Assembly (NCBI GenBank): GCA_020718205.1
Contig: DYSN01000019.1
Location: 1-45,244, forward strand
Origin: Draconibacterium orientale
GTDB taxonomy: Bacteria > Bacteroidota > Bacteroidia > Bacteroidales > UBA12170
Reading direction: 5' to 3'
DNA length: 45,244 bases
Shown piece after piece: positions 7,401 to 15,326 of the stretch (within the stretch, counting starts at the first letter, position 1; every line of letters starts with the position of its first letter). The position numbers and the translations under genes are program-made. Under the pieces are notes generated by a model. The model made no database searches. It saw nothing but the letters and a program-made list of their open reading frames with translations, and was not told where the DNA came from.

Positions 7401-8816
7401 ATGTACATCGTTCGACGCCACCACTTTAATCTGGTTTTTTCTGCCCATATCGAGCAATTGGTCGTTCACAAAAACCTGGTCGTTGTATATTTTATCATCA
7501 AGCTCCTTAATCCCCGAAGGATGACGTTGAATCTCCAGATAAAAATCATTGCCAAACATCTCTTTGTACCAAAGGGCAGCTTTTTCGGCGTTCTCATAGC
7601 TTTCGTGCATGAGTTTCTGGGGAATTTCGCCATCGAGACAGGAGGAGAGCGCAATTAATCCTTCGGCATAGGTTGAAAGTATTTCTTTATCGATGCGGGG
7701 TTTATAATAGTTGCCTTCGAGCCACGAGATGCTCACCACTTTCATGAGATTGCGGTAGCCTTGCATGTTTTTAGCCAGTAAAACCAAATGCCAGCCTTCG
7801 CCGTCGATCTTGCTTTCCATGCGTTTCATTCCCCGCTGAGCAATATTCACTTCGCAGCCAATAATGGGTTTTATGCCTTTGGCCGACAATATATTATAAA
7901 AAGATTTAACGCCAAACATATTGGCATGATCGGTAATGGCCACAGCCTGCATACCATCTTTAAATGCCTTGTCTGCAATTCCCTTGATTCTGGTGGCTCC
8001 ATCGAGAATAGAGAATTCGGTGTGAAGGTGAAGATGGGAATATTGGAGAGTCTTAGTTTCTGTCTGATTGCTGGAATCAGCGATTTTGGCGGTTTGAGTG
8101 GACTCCTCCGTCAATTTTTCTGATGCCTGAATATCTTCGGGATTATAGGGCTGAATATTAAGCCCTATGGCCTTGATGGTCGCAGGATTCGCCTTGTTAA
8201 AGGCATTTTTCATATCGTCAGAAAAGCCAATTTTCGAAGAATCAATCACGCCAATTCGAATCAACTCAAGAAAGCAGCGGGTGGTTGCTTCCACATCGGC
8301 TGCTGCATTGTGAGCCATATCGAATTTTTCGCCAAAAAGCTTTTCATGGAGCTCTTCTAATTTGGGCCATTTAAATTTTCCACCCTTTCCGCCAGGCAAT
8401 GCACAATACTCGGTTGACTCATCCTTGGTATCTAAAATCTTTTTGGAAAACAGCGGAGTATCGATGGCTTTCCGATGAAATTCTGCCCCTATAATATTGT
8501 TATCGAATTCGATATTATGACCGACAATAATTTTTGATTTTTCTAGAGCCAGATTGAATTCATTGAGTACAAAGTTGAGTGGAACCCCTTGTTTAATTGC
8601 CCTTTCGGTGGTAATTCCATGAACTTTTATCACGGCATATGGAATGGTATAGCCATCGGGTTTGATAATATAGTTTTTAACATCGGTTAGTTTACCTTCG
8701 TCATCGTGCAATTGCCAGGAAATCTGAACCATCCGTGGCCAGTTATCGGAGTCGGTGATGGGAGCATTATAATCCTTGGGCAGTCCGGTGGTTTCGGTAT
8801 CGAATATTAAAAACAT
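4443..8816 (-). CDS. dnaE: DNA polymerase III alpha subunit with fused N-terminal 3'-5' exonuclease
   Basis: Replicative DNA polymerase, 1457 residues. Residues 1-190 are a DEDDh exonuclease (epsilon/DnaQ type): Asp6 and Glu8 in FDTETTG, Asp105 in HNIEFDNN, His169 and Asp174 in AHNAAADVEAT. A ~65-residue polar linker leads to the PHP domain (HLHLHTEFS from residue 261, DHANMFG). The polymerase core follows, with GPGRGSAAGSAVAY and the catalytic aspartates Asp662 and Asp664 in PDIDIDF. QVSLF at 1191-1195 is a clear beta-clamp-binding motif. It is followed by an OB-fold (~1255-1330) and the C-terminal domain. Ordinary DnaE is ~1160 residues, so the excess is the exonuclease module. I recall the same architecture in other Bacteroidota. 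It gives polymerase and proofreading activity in one chain. The gene stands alone, with its own promoter and terminator. Confidence 0.95.
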   Translation of the reverse strand: MFLIFDTETTGLPKDYNAPITDSDNWPRMVQISWQLHDDEGKLTDVKNYIIKPDGYTIPYAVIKVHGITTERAIKQGVPLNFVLNEFNLALEKSKIIVGHNIEFDNNIIGAEFHRKAIDTPLFSKKILDTKDESTEYCALPGGKGGKFKWPKLEELHEKLFGEKFDMAHNAAADVEATTRCFLELIRIGVIDSSKIGFSDDMKNAFNKANPATIKAIGLNIQPYNPEDIQASEKLTEESTQTAKIADSSNQTETKTLQYSHLHLHTEFSILDGATRIKGIADKAFKDGMQAVAITDHANMFGVKSFYNILSAKGIKPIIGCEVNIAQRGMKRMESKIDGEGWHLVLLAKNMQGYRNLMKVVSISWLEGNYYKPRIDKEILSTYAEGLIALSSCLDGEIPQKLMHESYENAEKAALWYKEMFGNDFYLEIQRHPSGIKELDDKIYNDQVFVNDQLLDMGRKNQIKVVASNDVHFLNAEDSQVQDRLICILTGKNIDDPSRMRYSGQEWFKTQAEMIELFKDEPETIANTQEIVDKIEVLPLNSSPIMPDFTLPAGFDDENVYLRHIVYEGAKERWGENLSEELIERLDFELETIKKMGYPGYFLIVWDFLKAARDMGVLVGPGRGSAAGSAVAYSLRITEIDPIKYNLLFERFLNPDRISLPDIDIDFDDEGRGRILEWVVNKYGKSRVAHIITFGSLAAKSAIRDVGKVQKYPLSDTMNLQKLVPNRPGITLKEAFKEVAELQSIRNSGTDAADVLKYAETIEGTVRNTGVHACGIIIGKDDLENYIPISTAKESELTYVTQFGGKYVEEIGLLKMDFLGLKTLSIIKYAVENVKESKGIDINIEQVDLFDTKTYELYANGETTGIFQFESPNMKKFLKDLKPTKFEDLIAMNALYRPGPMDYLPSFIKRKNGQEPIEYGLPMMKEYLEETYGITVYQEQVMLLSRKLGAFTGGQADSLRKAMGKKDKKIMDELYTKFVEGCMGNPQFVEECKQVKKDAQTLINKIWADWEAFAKYAFNKSHATCYSYISFQTAYLKANYPAEYMASVLSNNMNDIEKVTFFIEDCRNQDIKVLGPDVNESSINFGVNAQGNIRFGLNAIKGVGENAALGIIQERKENGKFKGIFDFIKRNNLRTVNKKSLESLALGGAFDGFAEIQRHVFFHKENDNSSTFLEQLILYGHKFQAEQQSAQVSLFGDLGPVEYPDPEIPVATPWSQLETLQKENEVVGFYLSGHPLDQYSTEIQYFSNTTISDFQEVLKKLNLNMGASKDEKPEGSLTAAEIKKLSEKTFSIAGIITTPANPNLTTKTGKPYGRFVVEDYSGSIEISMFGDIFEKYKNLLSRKDQYVLIKVSPDSPTWKKEPEYELKVVSVDLLSGILEKHVKAINLGVLLYNVSLQLVNDLDQLIIQTPGKTPLFIQVSDKNNEHLKLKFSQSKVNARDFLVGLKGIPDIFYNLKL

Positions 8817-8845
8817 AGATTAGATTTTGTGAAAAAATGAGCCTT

Positions 8846-8853
8846 CAAAAATA
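8846..8853 (-). promoter_or_regulatory. Promoter -7 box for dnaE
   Basis: TATTTTTG on the minus strand (TAnnTTTG consensus) lies 29 bases upstream of the dnaE ATG. No good -33 element is seen. The rest of 8854-9040 is AT-rich with no other recognisable feature apart from a small imperfect hairpin near 8910-8926. Confidence 0.45.
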
Positions 8854-9040
8854 CCATAATTAGAGGTAAATCGCCTCCATGTTAATAAGTCGTAGGGTCT
8901 TTTAATTCAATGTTTTATTGAAATTGTTGATAAATTCGGTATTTTGTGGAAAACCTATGAAAGGCTTGTTTTTATTGAATGGCTTTTAAAAACTCATCCT
9001 TTGACAATCGACTGAACAATTAGTTTAATTGATTTCTTCA

Positions 9041-9847
9041 CTAATTCTCATTAAAGAAATTTATCACTTTTTGAAGTGATCCATCTGCTGCGGTTGGATT
9101 ATATTGAAATATGAATTTCTTTCCTAAAACCGGGGGAATTTGAAGGTGTTTCTCCTTAACAATGCTTTTTACATCGAAACCATGATGGGCATCGGCATAT
9201 ACAACGAGCCTGGCTTTCGGTTGATTACCAAAGGTTTTCTTTATTGATTTGGCGGGGGTAACATTGTCAAAAGCACCAGTTTGAACAAAAACTGGAACCC
9301 GGGCCTTAAATTCTGTGCTGTCGCGGTTCGATGGGTAAAACATAGCAATGGAAGTGATTCGGTGATGTGCCAAAGCTGCGCTGTCGTTCATGAGCAGCAT
9401 CATGCCTTCACCTCCTGCCGACCAGGATGCAATGTGTCCATCCTGATTGCTTTCGATCATATTATTCGATTTGGCCCATTCAATGCATTGCTCGGTTGTC
9501 CAGCGAACATGTTCGTCGAAACCACCTTTTACAAAAACCCCTGATTTGCGATAGGCTTTTTTGTATTCTACCACCACCACATCGTAGCCCTGAGCGTTAA
9601 ACTCCTGAGCTGCAAGAAAATAATGGCTCGTGTCTTTAAAGACTTTCAATCCGCTATAACCTGGCAAAATAATGACCCATTCCTTGCCCAATTGTTTGGT
9701 TTGTGCTTTACGGACATGAAAATGCTTGGCCATTCTATTCCAATTCGCTGTTTTACTCGTTGAAGTGCAGGAGCTTAGCAAAAATGCAAAAGCGGGAATA
9801 ATTAAGCACCAGAATCTCAATGATGAACTAACCGATTTTATGACCAT
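9041..9847 (-). CDS. Alpha/beta-hydrolase lipoprotein (dienelactone-hydrolase-like)
   Basis: A 268-residue lipoprotein. Residues 1-26 are a type II signal peptide with lipobox LLSSC, so Cys27 would be lipidated. The mature part is an alpha/beta hydrolase: a nucleophile elbow ASWSAGGEG with Ser143, an acid at Asp194 (GAFDNVTP) and a base at His222 (DAHHGFD). The HGF context and overall size resemble dienelactone hydrolases. The substrate is unknown. Anchoring to an envelope membrane is inferred from the lipobox. The start overlaps the end of the csaA-like gene by 20 bases, so the two are almost certainly co-transcribed, in the order wecB, csaA, this gene. Confidence 0.8.
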   Translation of the reverse strand: MVIKSVSSSLRFWCLIIPAFAFLLSSCTSTSKTANWNRMAKHFHVRKAQTKQLGKEWVIILPGYSGLKVFKDTSHYFLAAQEFNAQGYDVVVVEYKKAYRKSGVFVKGGFDEHVRWTTEQCIEWAKSNNMIESNQDGHIASWSAGGEGMMLLMNDSAALAHHRITSIAMFYPSNRDSTEFKARVPVFVQTGAFDNVTPAKSIKKTFGNQPKARLVVYADAHHGFDVKSIVKEKHLQIPPVLGKKFIFQYNPTAADGSLQKVINFFNEN

Positions 9848-10166
9848 TGTTAACTTGTTTGTCGGGTTTTAATAATACTACATGATTGTTTTCATCGTAA
9901 ATTCCCAGTATTAAACATTCACTAAAAAAGCTCCCAATCTGTTTTGGGGGAAAATTGACAACTGCAATAATTTGTTTGCCAACGAGTTCTGAAATTGAAT
10001 AATGATGAGTAATTTGTGCCGATGATTTTTTTATCCCCAGTTCGCCAAAATCAATGGTGAGTTGGCAGGCTGGTTTTTTCGCTTTAGGAAATTCCAGGGT
10101 TTCAAGAACAGTTCCTACACGAATATCAACCTTTTCGAAGTCGCCCCAACTGATTAGATTTTCCAT
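9828..10166 (-). CDS. csaA: CsaA-family tRNA-binding (OB-fold) protein
   Basis: A 112-residue stand-alone tRNA_bind OB-fold, the normal length of CsaA. The family signature is present throughout: FEKVDIRVGTVLE near the N-terminus, then CQLTIDFGELGIKKSSAQIT, then KQIIAVVNFPPKQIGSF and a C-terminal VVLLKPDKQVNNG. CsaA binds tRNA-like elbows and was described in Bacillus as an export-related chaperone; its physiological role here is not known. It sits 12 bases after wecB and overlaps the downstream lipoprotein gene by 20 bases, so it is the middle gene of a three-gene operon. Confidence 0.88.
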   Translation of the reverse strand: MENLISWGDFEKVDIRVGTVLETLEFPKAKKPACQLTIDFGELGIKKSSAQITHHYSISELVGKQIIAVVNFPPKQIGSFFSECLILGIYDENNHVVLLKPDKQVNNGHKIG

Positions 10167-10178
10167 TCGTGATAGTGT

Positions 10179-11318
10179 TTAAAGGTGTTTCAATATTTCG
10201 GAACAAATAAACTGCGAAGCTTTTCCATCGCCAAAAATGGGTTTAAAATCCCGGGGAGGATGGGCGGTGAATTCGTGATAAGAATTCAGAATGGTGTTTT
10301 CATCAGCATCGCAGATTTTAGCAGCACCGGATTCCACTATTTCTACCCACTCGGTCTCGGGTCTCAATATCAAGCAAGGCTTCCTGAAAAAATAACTTTC
10401 CTTTTGAACCCCGCCCGAGTCGGTGATTATCATCTTTGCAGAATCTTCGAGCAGCACCATATCGAGAAATGAAACCGGATTTATTATTTTCAAATTGGAG
10501 CATGATTGAATGGCTTCCAGCATGTGAGCTGAAAGTACTTCCTGCATTTTTTTGTGTGTGCGCGGATGCAATGGCAGCAGGATCACTTCCTGTTCGGCTA
10601 TCTTCAGCAAAGCGTTGAAAATGGCAGTTAACCTTTCAGGCTGGTCTGTATTGTTGTCGCGATGAATGGTACCCAATATAAAACCGTTTTTCGTCAGATT
10701 GTTAGCGGCCATAGCGGACGATTTTTCCCTGGCCAATTGACTAAAATACAAGCTATTATCAAACATTACATCACCGCAATGATAAATTTTTGGACGGTCG
10801 GCACTAAATGGGCCTTCGGCAAAATCCTGAAATCCTTCGCGAAGCAGATTGTTATAACCTGTGAGAGTGGGAGAGAACAGAAGCGTTGAACTGTGGTCGC
10901 ACATAATTCTATTGATTTCTTCGGGCATTTTCTTGTTGAACGAGCGAAGTCCGGCTTCAATATGAACCACCGGAATATGAATTTTGCTTGCAGCAATGGC
11001 ACCTGACAATGTGGAATTGGTATCTCCATACAAAACAATGGCATCGGGTTGGTATGTTAGCAGGATTTCTTCAATCCCCTTAATCATTTTTGCGGTTTGT
11101 TCACCATGTTTCCCAGAACCCACATTCAAATTGTATTGTGGCTTTGGTATGTTGAGTTCTTCAAAGAAAACCTCCGACATATTGGAGTCGTAATGCTGTC
11201 CGGTATGAACAATAATCTCCTGTAATTCAGTGGAGTAATGGTTTTTGATGGCCCTGCTTATGGCAGCGGCTTTTATTATTTGAGGGCGAGCCCCTATGAT
11301 GGTTACTATTTTTTTCAT
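10179..11318 (-). CDS. wecB: UDP-N-acetylglucosamine 2-epimerase (non-hydrolysing)
   Basis: Interconverts UDP-GlcNAc and UDP-ManNAc in the cytoplasm, supplying ManNAc-type sugars for surface polysaccharides. The protein has 379 residues, typical of the family. Motifs in order: GARPQIIKAAAI (substrate loop, Lys16), HTGQHYD, LYGDTNS, HIEAGLRS, EEINR, GTIHRDNN and SDSGGVQKE. No other surface-sugar gene is adjacent; the following genes encode a tRNA-binding protein and a lipoprotein hydrolase, so the operon does not specify a pathway. The start codon overlaps the stop of a short upstream frame (ATGA). Confidence 0.92.
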   Translation of the reverse strand: MKKIVTIIGARPQIIKAAAISRAIKNHYSTELQEIIVHTGQHYDSNMSEVFFEELNIPKPQYNLNVGSGKHGEQTAKMIKGIEEILLTYQPDAIVLYGDTNSTLSGAIAASKIHIPVVHIEAGLRSFNKKMPEEINRIMCDHSSTLLFSPTLTGYNNLLREGFQDFAEGPFSADRPKIYHCGDVMFDNSLYFSQLAREKSSAMAANNLTKNGFILGTIHRDNNTDQPERLTAIFNALLKIAEQEVILLPLHPRTHKKMQEVLSAHMLEAIQSCSNLKIINPVSFLDMVLLEDSAKMIITDSGGVQKESYFFRKPCLILRPETEWVEIVESGAAKICDADENTILNSYHEFTAHPPRDFKPIFGDGKASQFICSEILKHL

Positions 11319-11443
11319 GATAATAATTTATTGCACAAATGTTTAGCCCGGTTGCCATAACTATCGAACCCACTGGCCATATGGCCATTTTCAATGTTAT
11401 TATACCAGTTGTCCGCCAATATTGAGTCAACAGATGAGCTCAA
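11315..11443 (-). CDS. Possible 42-residue upstream ORF coupled to wecB
   Basis: A frame starting at a TTG (11443) and ending in a TGA that overlaps the wecB ATG (ATGA arrangement). The second half reads NWYNNIENGHMASGFDSYG and NRAKHLCNKLLS, with codon use like real genes here. It may be a short translated leader, or the C-terminal relic of a gene once preceding wecB. The candidate -7 box at 11451-11458 would put transcription initiation almost on the TTG, which makes a start there odd. I do not recognise the peptide. Confidence 0.3.
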   Translation of the reverse strand: MSSSVDSILADNWYNNIENGHMASGFDSYGNRAKHLCNKLLS

Positions 11444-11450
11444 TTTGCAG

Positions 11451-11458
11451 CGAAAATA
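11451..11458 (-). promoter_or_regulatory. Possible -7 box for the wecB operon
   Basis: TATTTTCG on the minus strand (one mismatch to TAnnTTTG), just after the terminator of the preceding transcription unit. The 5' leader of wecB would then be ~125 bases and contain the short upstream ORF and a 14-bp palindrome TGGCCATATGGCCA (11374-11387). Confidence 0.35.
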
Positions 11459-11460
11459 AT

Positions 11461-11484
11461 AAAAAACCAGACCGAAGTCTGGCT
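11461..11484 (-). terminator. Terminator of the sigma-factor / small-ORF unit
   Basis: On the minus strand GCCAGAC, loop TTCG, GTCTGG is followed by TTTTTT. This is a textbook intrinsic terminator with a stable tetraloop. It begins five bases after the stop of the 59-codon ORF, supporting that ORF as the end of the sigma-factor transcript. Confidence 0.85.
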
Positions 11485-11488
11485 TAAA

Positions 11489-11668
11489 TTAGTTCAAAAT
11501 TATGTGAATTTTATCGGTACCACCCGACGATTTCCCCTTGAGCACTTCTAATGCGCGGGAGTAGTTGAAAATGTTTTTTAAGACCATATCCGATGGCTCC
11601 ATTTTTATGTTAAGACCTTGTTTTTCAGCAGATATGGAATTTTTTTCTCTAGTGTAAAAATACATCAT
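11489..11668 (-). CDS. Small ORF (59 or 37 residues) downstream of ECF sigma factor
   Basis: An open frame from ATG 11668 (a second ATG follows directly) to TAA 11489-11491. It ends five bases before a strong terminator and lies 55 bases after the sigma-factor stop. An internal ATG at residue 23 (MEPSDMVLKNIFNYSRALEV) would give 37 residues. The C-terminal half looks like a short helix followed by KGKSSGGTDKIHIILN. Tiny proteins of this kind, with a 'NIxNYSRAL' helix and an 'IxxILN' end, occur in other Bacteroidales as I recall, but I cannot name a family. Position suggests co-transcription with the sigma factor. Function unknown. Confidence 0.5.
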   Translation of the reverse strand: MMYFYTREKNSISAEKQGLNIKMEPSDMVLKNIFNYSRALEVLKGKSSGGTDKIHIILN

Positions 11669-11723
11669 AAAATGAATTTGGTGAATAATATGAACTATAA
11701 CGCCAAACTCTGAAGTATTATTG

Positions 11724-12308
11724 TTATTTGCTGAGAATTAAATTTTTCTCCGATGCAAATTTTCTCAAGTTGATGATAGCGTAACGCATTCTGCCTAAGG
11801 CAGTATTGATGGAAACATCGGTCTGCTCCGCAATTTCCTTGAAACTAAGCCCCATATAATGGCGCATTTTTAGAACCTGTTTCTGGTCTTCGGGGAGCTC
11901 TTCGACCAAAAGCTTAATTTCTTTGAGTATTTGCTCTTCTATCAAAATATCTTCGATAGAAGGGGTAGGTAATAAAACTTTGGCAAAGGGATCCTGATCC
12001 TTTTGATTGGTTTGAATGGGAATTCGGCTCGACCTGCGAAAATGGTCGATGATAAGATTGTGAGCGATTCGTGTTACCCAGTGGATAAATTTTCCTTCCT
12101 CATTATAATTACCGCTTTTCAAGGTATGAATTACCTTGATAAACGCATCCTGAAAAATGTCATCGGCAGTTTGATGGCATTTGACCATATTGTAGATATA
12201 AGAGTAGAGCTTGTCTTTGTGACGGAGAACGATAGTTTCCAACGAGGACTCCCGGCCATTAAGATAATCTCTGATGAGCTCCTGATCGCTAAGTGCGGGC
12301 GCATTCAT
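11724..12308 (-). CDS. RNA polymerase sigma factor, ECF-like (sigma-70 family)
   Basis: A 194-residue sigma factor with only regions 2 and 4. Region 2 (~25-95) includes DIFQDAFIKVIHTL and the DNA-melting/-10 part FIHWVTRIAHNLIIDHFRR. Region 4 (~130-185) has LPEDQKQVLKMRHYMGLSFKEIAEQTDVSINTALGRMRYAI as its helix-turn-helix, naming only the key stretch. No anti-sigma factor is next to it, so it is not one of the FecI/FecR-type TonB-linked pairs. It is divergent from uvrA and is followed by a tiny ORF and terminator. The start is supported by an unusual AGGAGG four bases upstream. The regulon cannot be read from the sequence. Confidence 0.9.
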   Translation of the reverse strand: MNAPALSDQELIRDYLNGRESSLETIVLRHKDKLYSYIYNMVKCHQTADDIFQDAFIKVIHTLKSGNYNEEGKFIHWVTRIAHNLIIDHFRRSSRIPIQTNQKDQDPFAKVLLPTPSIEDILIEEQILKEIKLLVEELPEDQKQVLKMRHYMGLSFKEIAEQTDVSINTALGRMRYAIINLRKFASEKNLILSK

Positions 12309-12312
12309 AAAA

Positions 12313-12318
12313 CCTCCT
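12313..12318 (-). promoter_or_regulatory. Shine-Dalgarno-like AGGAGG before the sigma factor
   Basis: AGGAGG on the minus strand, four bases from the ATG at 12308. Strong SD sites are exceptional in this window and in Bacteroidota generally. It fixes the start codon choice. Confidence 0.6.
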
Positions 12319-12430
12319 TTTTGAATTGATTTTTGTAAAAAAGAGTAGAGATTTAGCCTATAATAATGTCCTCCTGATGTTTTTTAATGTTAATAAAATC
12401 GTTATTTATTCGTGGCAAATTAAATAAGAA

Positions 12431-12464
12431 TTTGATTCAGATGCAAATTTAATTGATAATTTTG
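12431..12464 (+). promoter_or_regulatory. Promoter of uvrA
   Basis: A -7 box TAATTTTG (12457-12464) fits TAnnTTTG, and TTTG at 12431-12434 could be the -33 element (22-base spacer). It lies 39 bases before the uvrA ATG. Confidence 0.6.
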
Positions 12465-12503
12465 CTTGATTTTAGCAAAAATAATTACAAAAACGGCTTT
12501 TAA

Positions 12504-15323
12504 ATGCAAATCGACCTCGAAAGTCTTGACCCTAAGAAACATATATTGATAAAAAATGCCCACATTCACAATCTTAAAAACATTGATGTGGCCATTCCCC
12601 GTAATAAATTTGTGGTAATAACTGGTCTCAGCGGCTCAGGAAAATCGTCGTTGGCTTTCGATACCCTTTATGCCGAAGGTCAAAGGCGTTATGTGGAGAG
12701 TTTGAGCAGTTATGCCCGTCAGTTTTTGGGCCGAATGGATAAACCCGATGTGGAATACATCAAAGGGATTTCTCCCGCCATTGCCATCGAACAAAAGGTG
12801 ATTAGCCGAAATCCGCGCTCTACCGTGGGAACAAACACCGAAATTTATGAGTACCTGAAACTGCTCTTTGCCCGTGTTGGTAAAACCTATTCGCCCGTTA
12901 GTGGTCAAATTGTGAAACGACATCAGGTGAGCGATGTGGTGGACCTGGCGCTATCGTGGACCGAAAATACCAGATTTCTGGTTTCGGCTCCCGTGCCAAT
13001 TCCCGAAGGACGCAATTTCTACGATCAACTCAAAATACTCCTTCAGCAAGGCTTTACGCGGATTGACCTCCACAGCCGTGTGGAAAATATTTCAACCGCA
13101 CTTGAAATCAAGGGATTGGAAAAAGAAAAAATCGTTCAGGTAATTATCGATCGCCTTGCGGTGCAAAAAAATTCCGAATTCGAGTCGCGCTTAGCCGACT
13201 CGGTTCAAACCGCATTTTTCGAAGCTAAAGGTGTTTGCCATATCCATCTCATCAGCGACCAGCAAGACACCATCTTCGAATTTAGTAATAAGTTTGAACT
13301 CGATGGCATTTTGTTCGAAGAGCCAACACTCAATTTATTTACTTTCAACAATCCCTATGGGGCGTGCAAAAGATGCGATGGCTTTGGAACGATTATCGGA
13401 ATAGACCCCGATTTGGTAGTTCCTGATAAATCTCTTTCGGTTTACGAAGGTGCCATTGCCTGCTGGAAAGGAGACAAAATGGGGGAGTGGAAGGATCAAT
13501 TGGTGGTAAATTCCCACAAATTCGATTTTCCGGTTCACAAGCCTTTTGGTGAGCTTACTTCAGCTCAAAAGGAGTTAATCTGGACAGGAAATGAGCATTT
13601 TTTTGGTCTCAATGCATTTTTCAGCGATGTGGAAGAGCAAGCCTATAAAATACAATACAGGGTTATGTTGAGCCGATATCGCGGCAAAACCGGCTGCCCC
13701 GACTGCAAAGGAACCCGATTGCGCAAAGATTCCGCCTTTGTTAAGATTAACGGAAAGTCAATCAGCGATTTGGTTGTTTTGCAACTCAACGAACTCGTTG
13801 AATTTTTTCATCATTTGGAGCTCTCAGCCGCAGAAGAAAAATTAGCAAGCCGAATTCTCATTGAGATTAAAAGGCGACTTCAGTTTCTGGTGGATGTGGG
13901 TTTGGGCTATCTCGCGCTCAATCGTCTTTCGTCGTCCTTGTCGGGGGGCGAATCTCAGCGCATTAATTTAGCCACCTCACTCGGAAGTAATTTGGTGGGA
14001 TCGATTTATATTCTCGATGAACCTTCAATTGGCCTTCATAGCCGCGATACCCAAAGGCTTATAAAAGTCATTAAGGACTTGCGAAATCTAGGAAATACAG
14101 TGGTAGTTGTTGAGCACGACGAAGAAATTATCCGCGCTTCGGATTATATCATCGATCTGGGTCCTCAGGCAGGGTATTTGGGTGGAGAATTGGTTTATTC
14201 AGGAAATCTCGAATCGCTTCTAAATGAAAAAGAAGGCCTTACCGCACTTTATATGCAGCGGAAAATGAGTGTTGCATCGTTGGGATATACCCGAAAATGG
14301 CGCGATTATGTGGAGATTACCAATGCTGTTCAGAATAATCTGAAAAATATAACCGTTAAGTTTCCGCTCAATATTTTTACTGTGGTAACAGGCGTTAGTG
14401 GTTCGGGCAAAACAAGTCTTATAAAGAGCATACTTTATCCCGCATTGAAGAAGCATTTCGGGGGTTACGCCCGGAAAACAGGAAGTTTTGGCCAGCTGAA
14501 AGGCGATTTCAGACGGTTAAGCGATGTGGAACTCATTGACCAAAACCCCATTGGCCGATCCACCCGCAGCAATCCGGCAACCTATGTAAAAGCCTGGGAC
14601 GATATTCGCCAAATATTTTCGCGCGAGAAAATAGCAGAGCTAAGGGGCTATAAACCGGGATATTTCTCATTCAATATCCCCGGCGGAAGGTGCGAAACCT
14701 GCGAAGGCGAAGGAACGGTGACCATAGAAATGCAGTTTATGGCCGATATTAGCCTCGTTTGCGAAGATTGCAGAGGAAAGCGTTTTAGAGACGAAGTGCT
14801 CGATGTGGTGGTCGGTGGAAAAAATGTTTACGATATTTTAGACATGACCATCAATCAGGCCATAGATTTTTTCGAAGCTCACAAAGGCAGCTATAAACTG
14901 ATGCAGGCCGTTGTTACCAAATTGAAACCCTTGCAGGATGTGGGGTTGGGCTATTTGAAGATGGGCCAGTCGAGCAGTACACTCAGCGGCGGCGAAGCTC
15001 AAAGAATAAAACTGGCATTCTATCTTTCGAAAGGAGTACAAATTGAACCCATACTCTTTATTTTCGACGAACCAACCACAGGGCTGCATTTTCACGACAT
15101 CAACAACCTGCTCAAAGCATTTTATGCCCTTATTGAACAAGGTCATTCATTAATTGTTATCGAGCACAATCTCGAAATGATAAAACAGGCAGACTGGGTT
15201 ATTGATTTAGGTCCCGAAGGCGGGGATTTGGGAGGCGAAATTGTATTTGAAGGACTGCCCACTGATTTACTAAAAACAAATACCTTTACCGCTCAATCAC
15301 TCAATTTACATTTACAACAATAG
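12504..15323 (+). CDS. uvrA: Excinuclease ABC subunit A
   Basis: DNA-damage recognition ATPase of nucleotide excision repair, 939 residues (usual length). Two ABC ATPase halves are present. The first Walker A is [10 protein letters not shown] (residues ~40-49) and the second is [13 protein letters not shown] signatures LSGGESQRI and LSGGEAQRI are present. Zinc modules are complete: Cys288/Cys291 with Cys398/Cys401 in the first half, and Cys730/Cys733 with Cys753/Cys756 in the second. It works with UvrB and UvrC, which are not in the window. A helicase gene of the UvrD/PcrA type begins three bases after its stop, so the two are probably co-transcribed. Confidence 0.97.
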   Translation: MQIDLESLDPKKHILIKNAHIHNLKNIDVAIPRNKFVVITGLSGSGKSSLAFDTLYAEGQRRYVESLSSYARQFLGRMDKPDVEYIKGISPAIAIEQKVISRNPRSTVGTNTEIYEYLKLLFARVGKTYSPVSGQIVKRHQVSDVVDLALSWTENTRFLVSAPVPIPEGRNFYDQLKILLQQGFTRIDLHSRVENISTALEIKGLEKEKIVQVIIDRLAVQKNSEFESRLADSVQTAFFEAKGVCHIHLISDQQDTIFEFSNKFELDGILFEEPTLNLFTFNNPYGACKRCDGFGTIIGIDPDLVVPDKSLSVYEGAIACWKGDKMGEWKDQLVVNSHKFDFPVHKPFGELTSAQKELIWTGNEHFFGLNAFFSDVEEQAYKIQYRVMLSRYRGKTGCPDCKGTRLRKDSAFVKINGKSISDLVVLQLNELVEFFHHLELSAAEEKLASRILIEIKRRLQFLVDVGLGYLALNRLSSSLSGGESQRINLATSLGSNLVGSIYILDEPSIGLHSRDTQRLIKVIKDLRNLGNTVVVVEHDEEIIRASDYIIDLGPQAGYLGGELVYSGNLESLLNEKEGLTALYMQRKMSVASLGYTRKWRDYVEITNAVQNNLKNITVKFPLNIFTVVTGVSGSGKTSLIKSILYPALKKHFGGYARKTGSFGQLKGDFRRLSDVELIDQNPIGRSTRSNPATYVKAWDDIRQIFSREKIAELRGYKPGYFSFNIPGGRCETCEGEGTVTIEMQFMADISLVCEDCRGKRFRDEVLDVVVGGKNVYDILDMTINQAIDFFEAHKGSYKLMQAVVTKLKPLQDVGLGYLKMGQSSSTLSGGEAQRIKLAFYLSKGVQIEPILFIFDEPTTGLHFHDINNLLKAFYALIEQGHSLIVIEHNLEMIKQADWVIDLGPEGGDLGGEIVFEGLPTDLLKTNTFTAQSLNLHLQQ

Positions 15324-15326
15324 AAC

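Noticed and set aside
11374..11387. TGGCCATATGGCCA palindrome as a separate operator
   Set aside because: It lies within the short frame upstream of wecB and is only 14 bp; noted in the leader but not strong enough alone.
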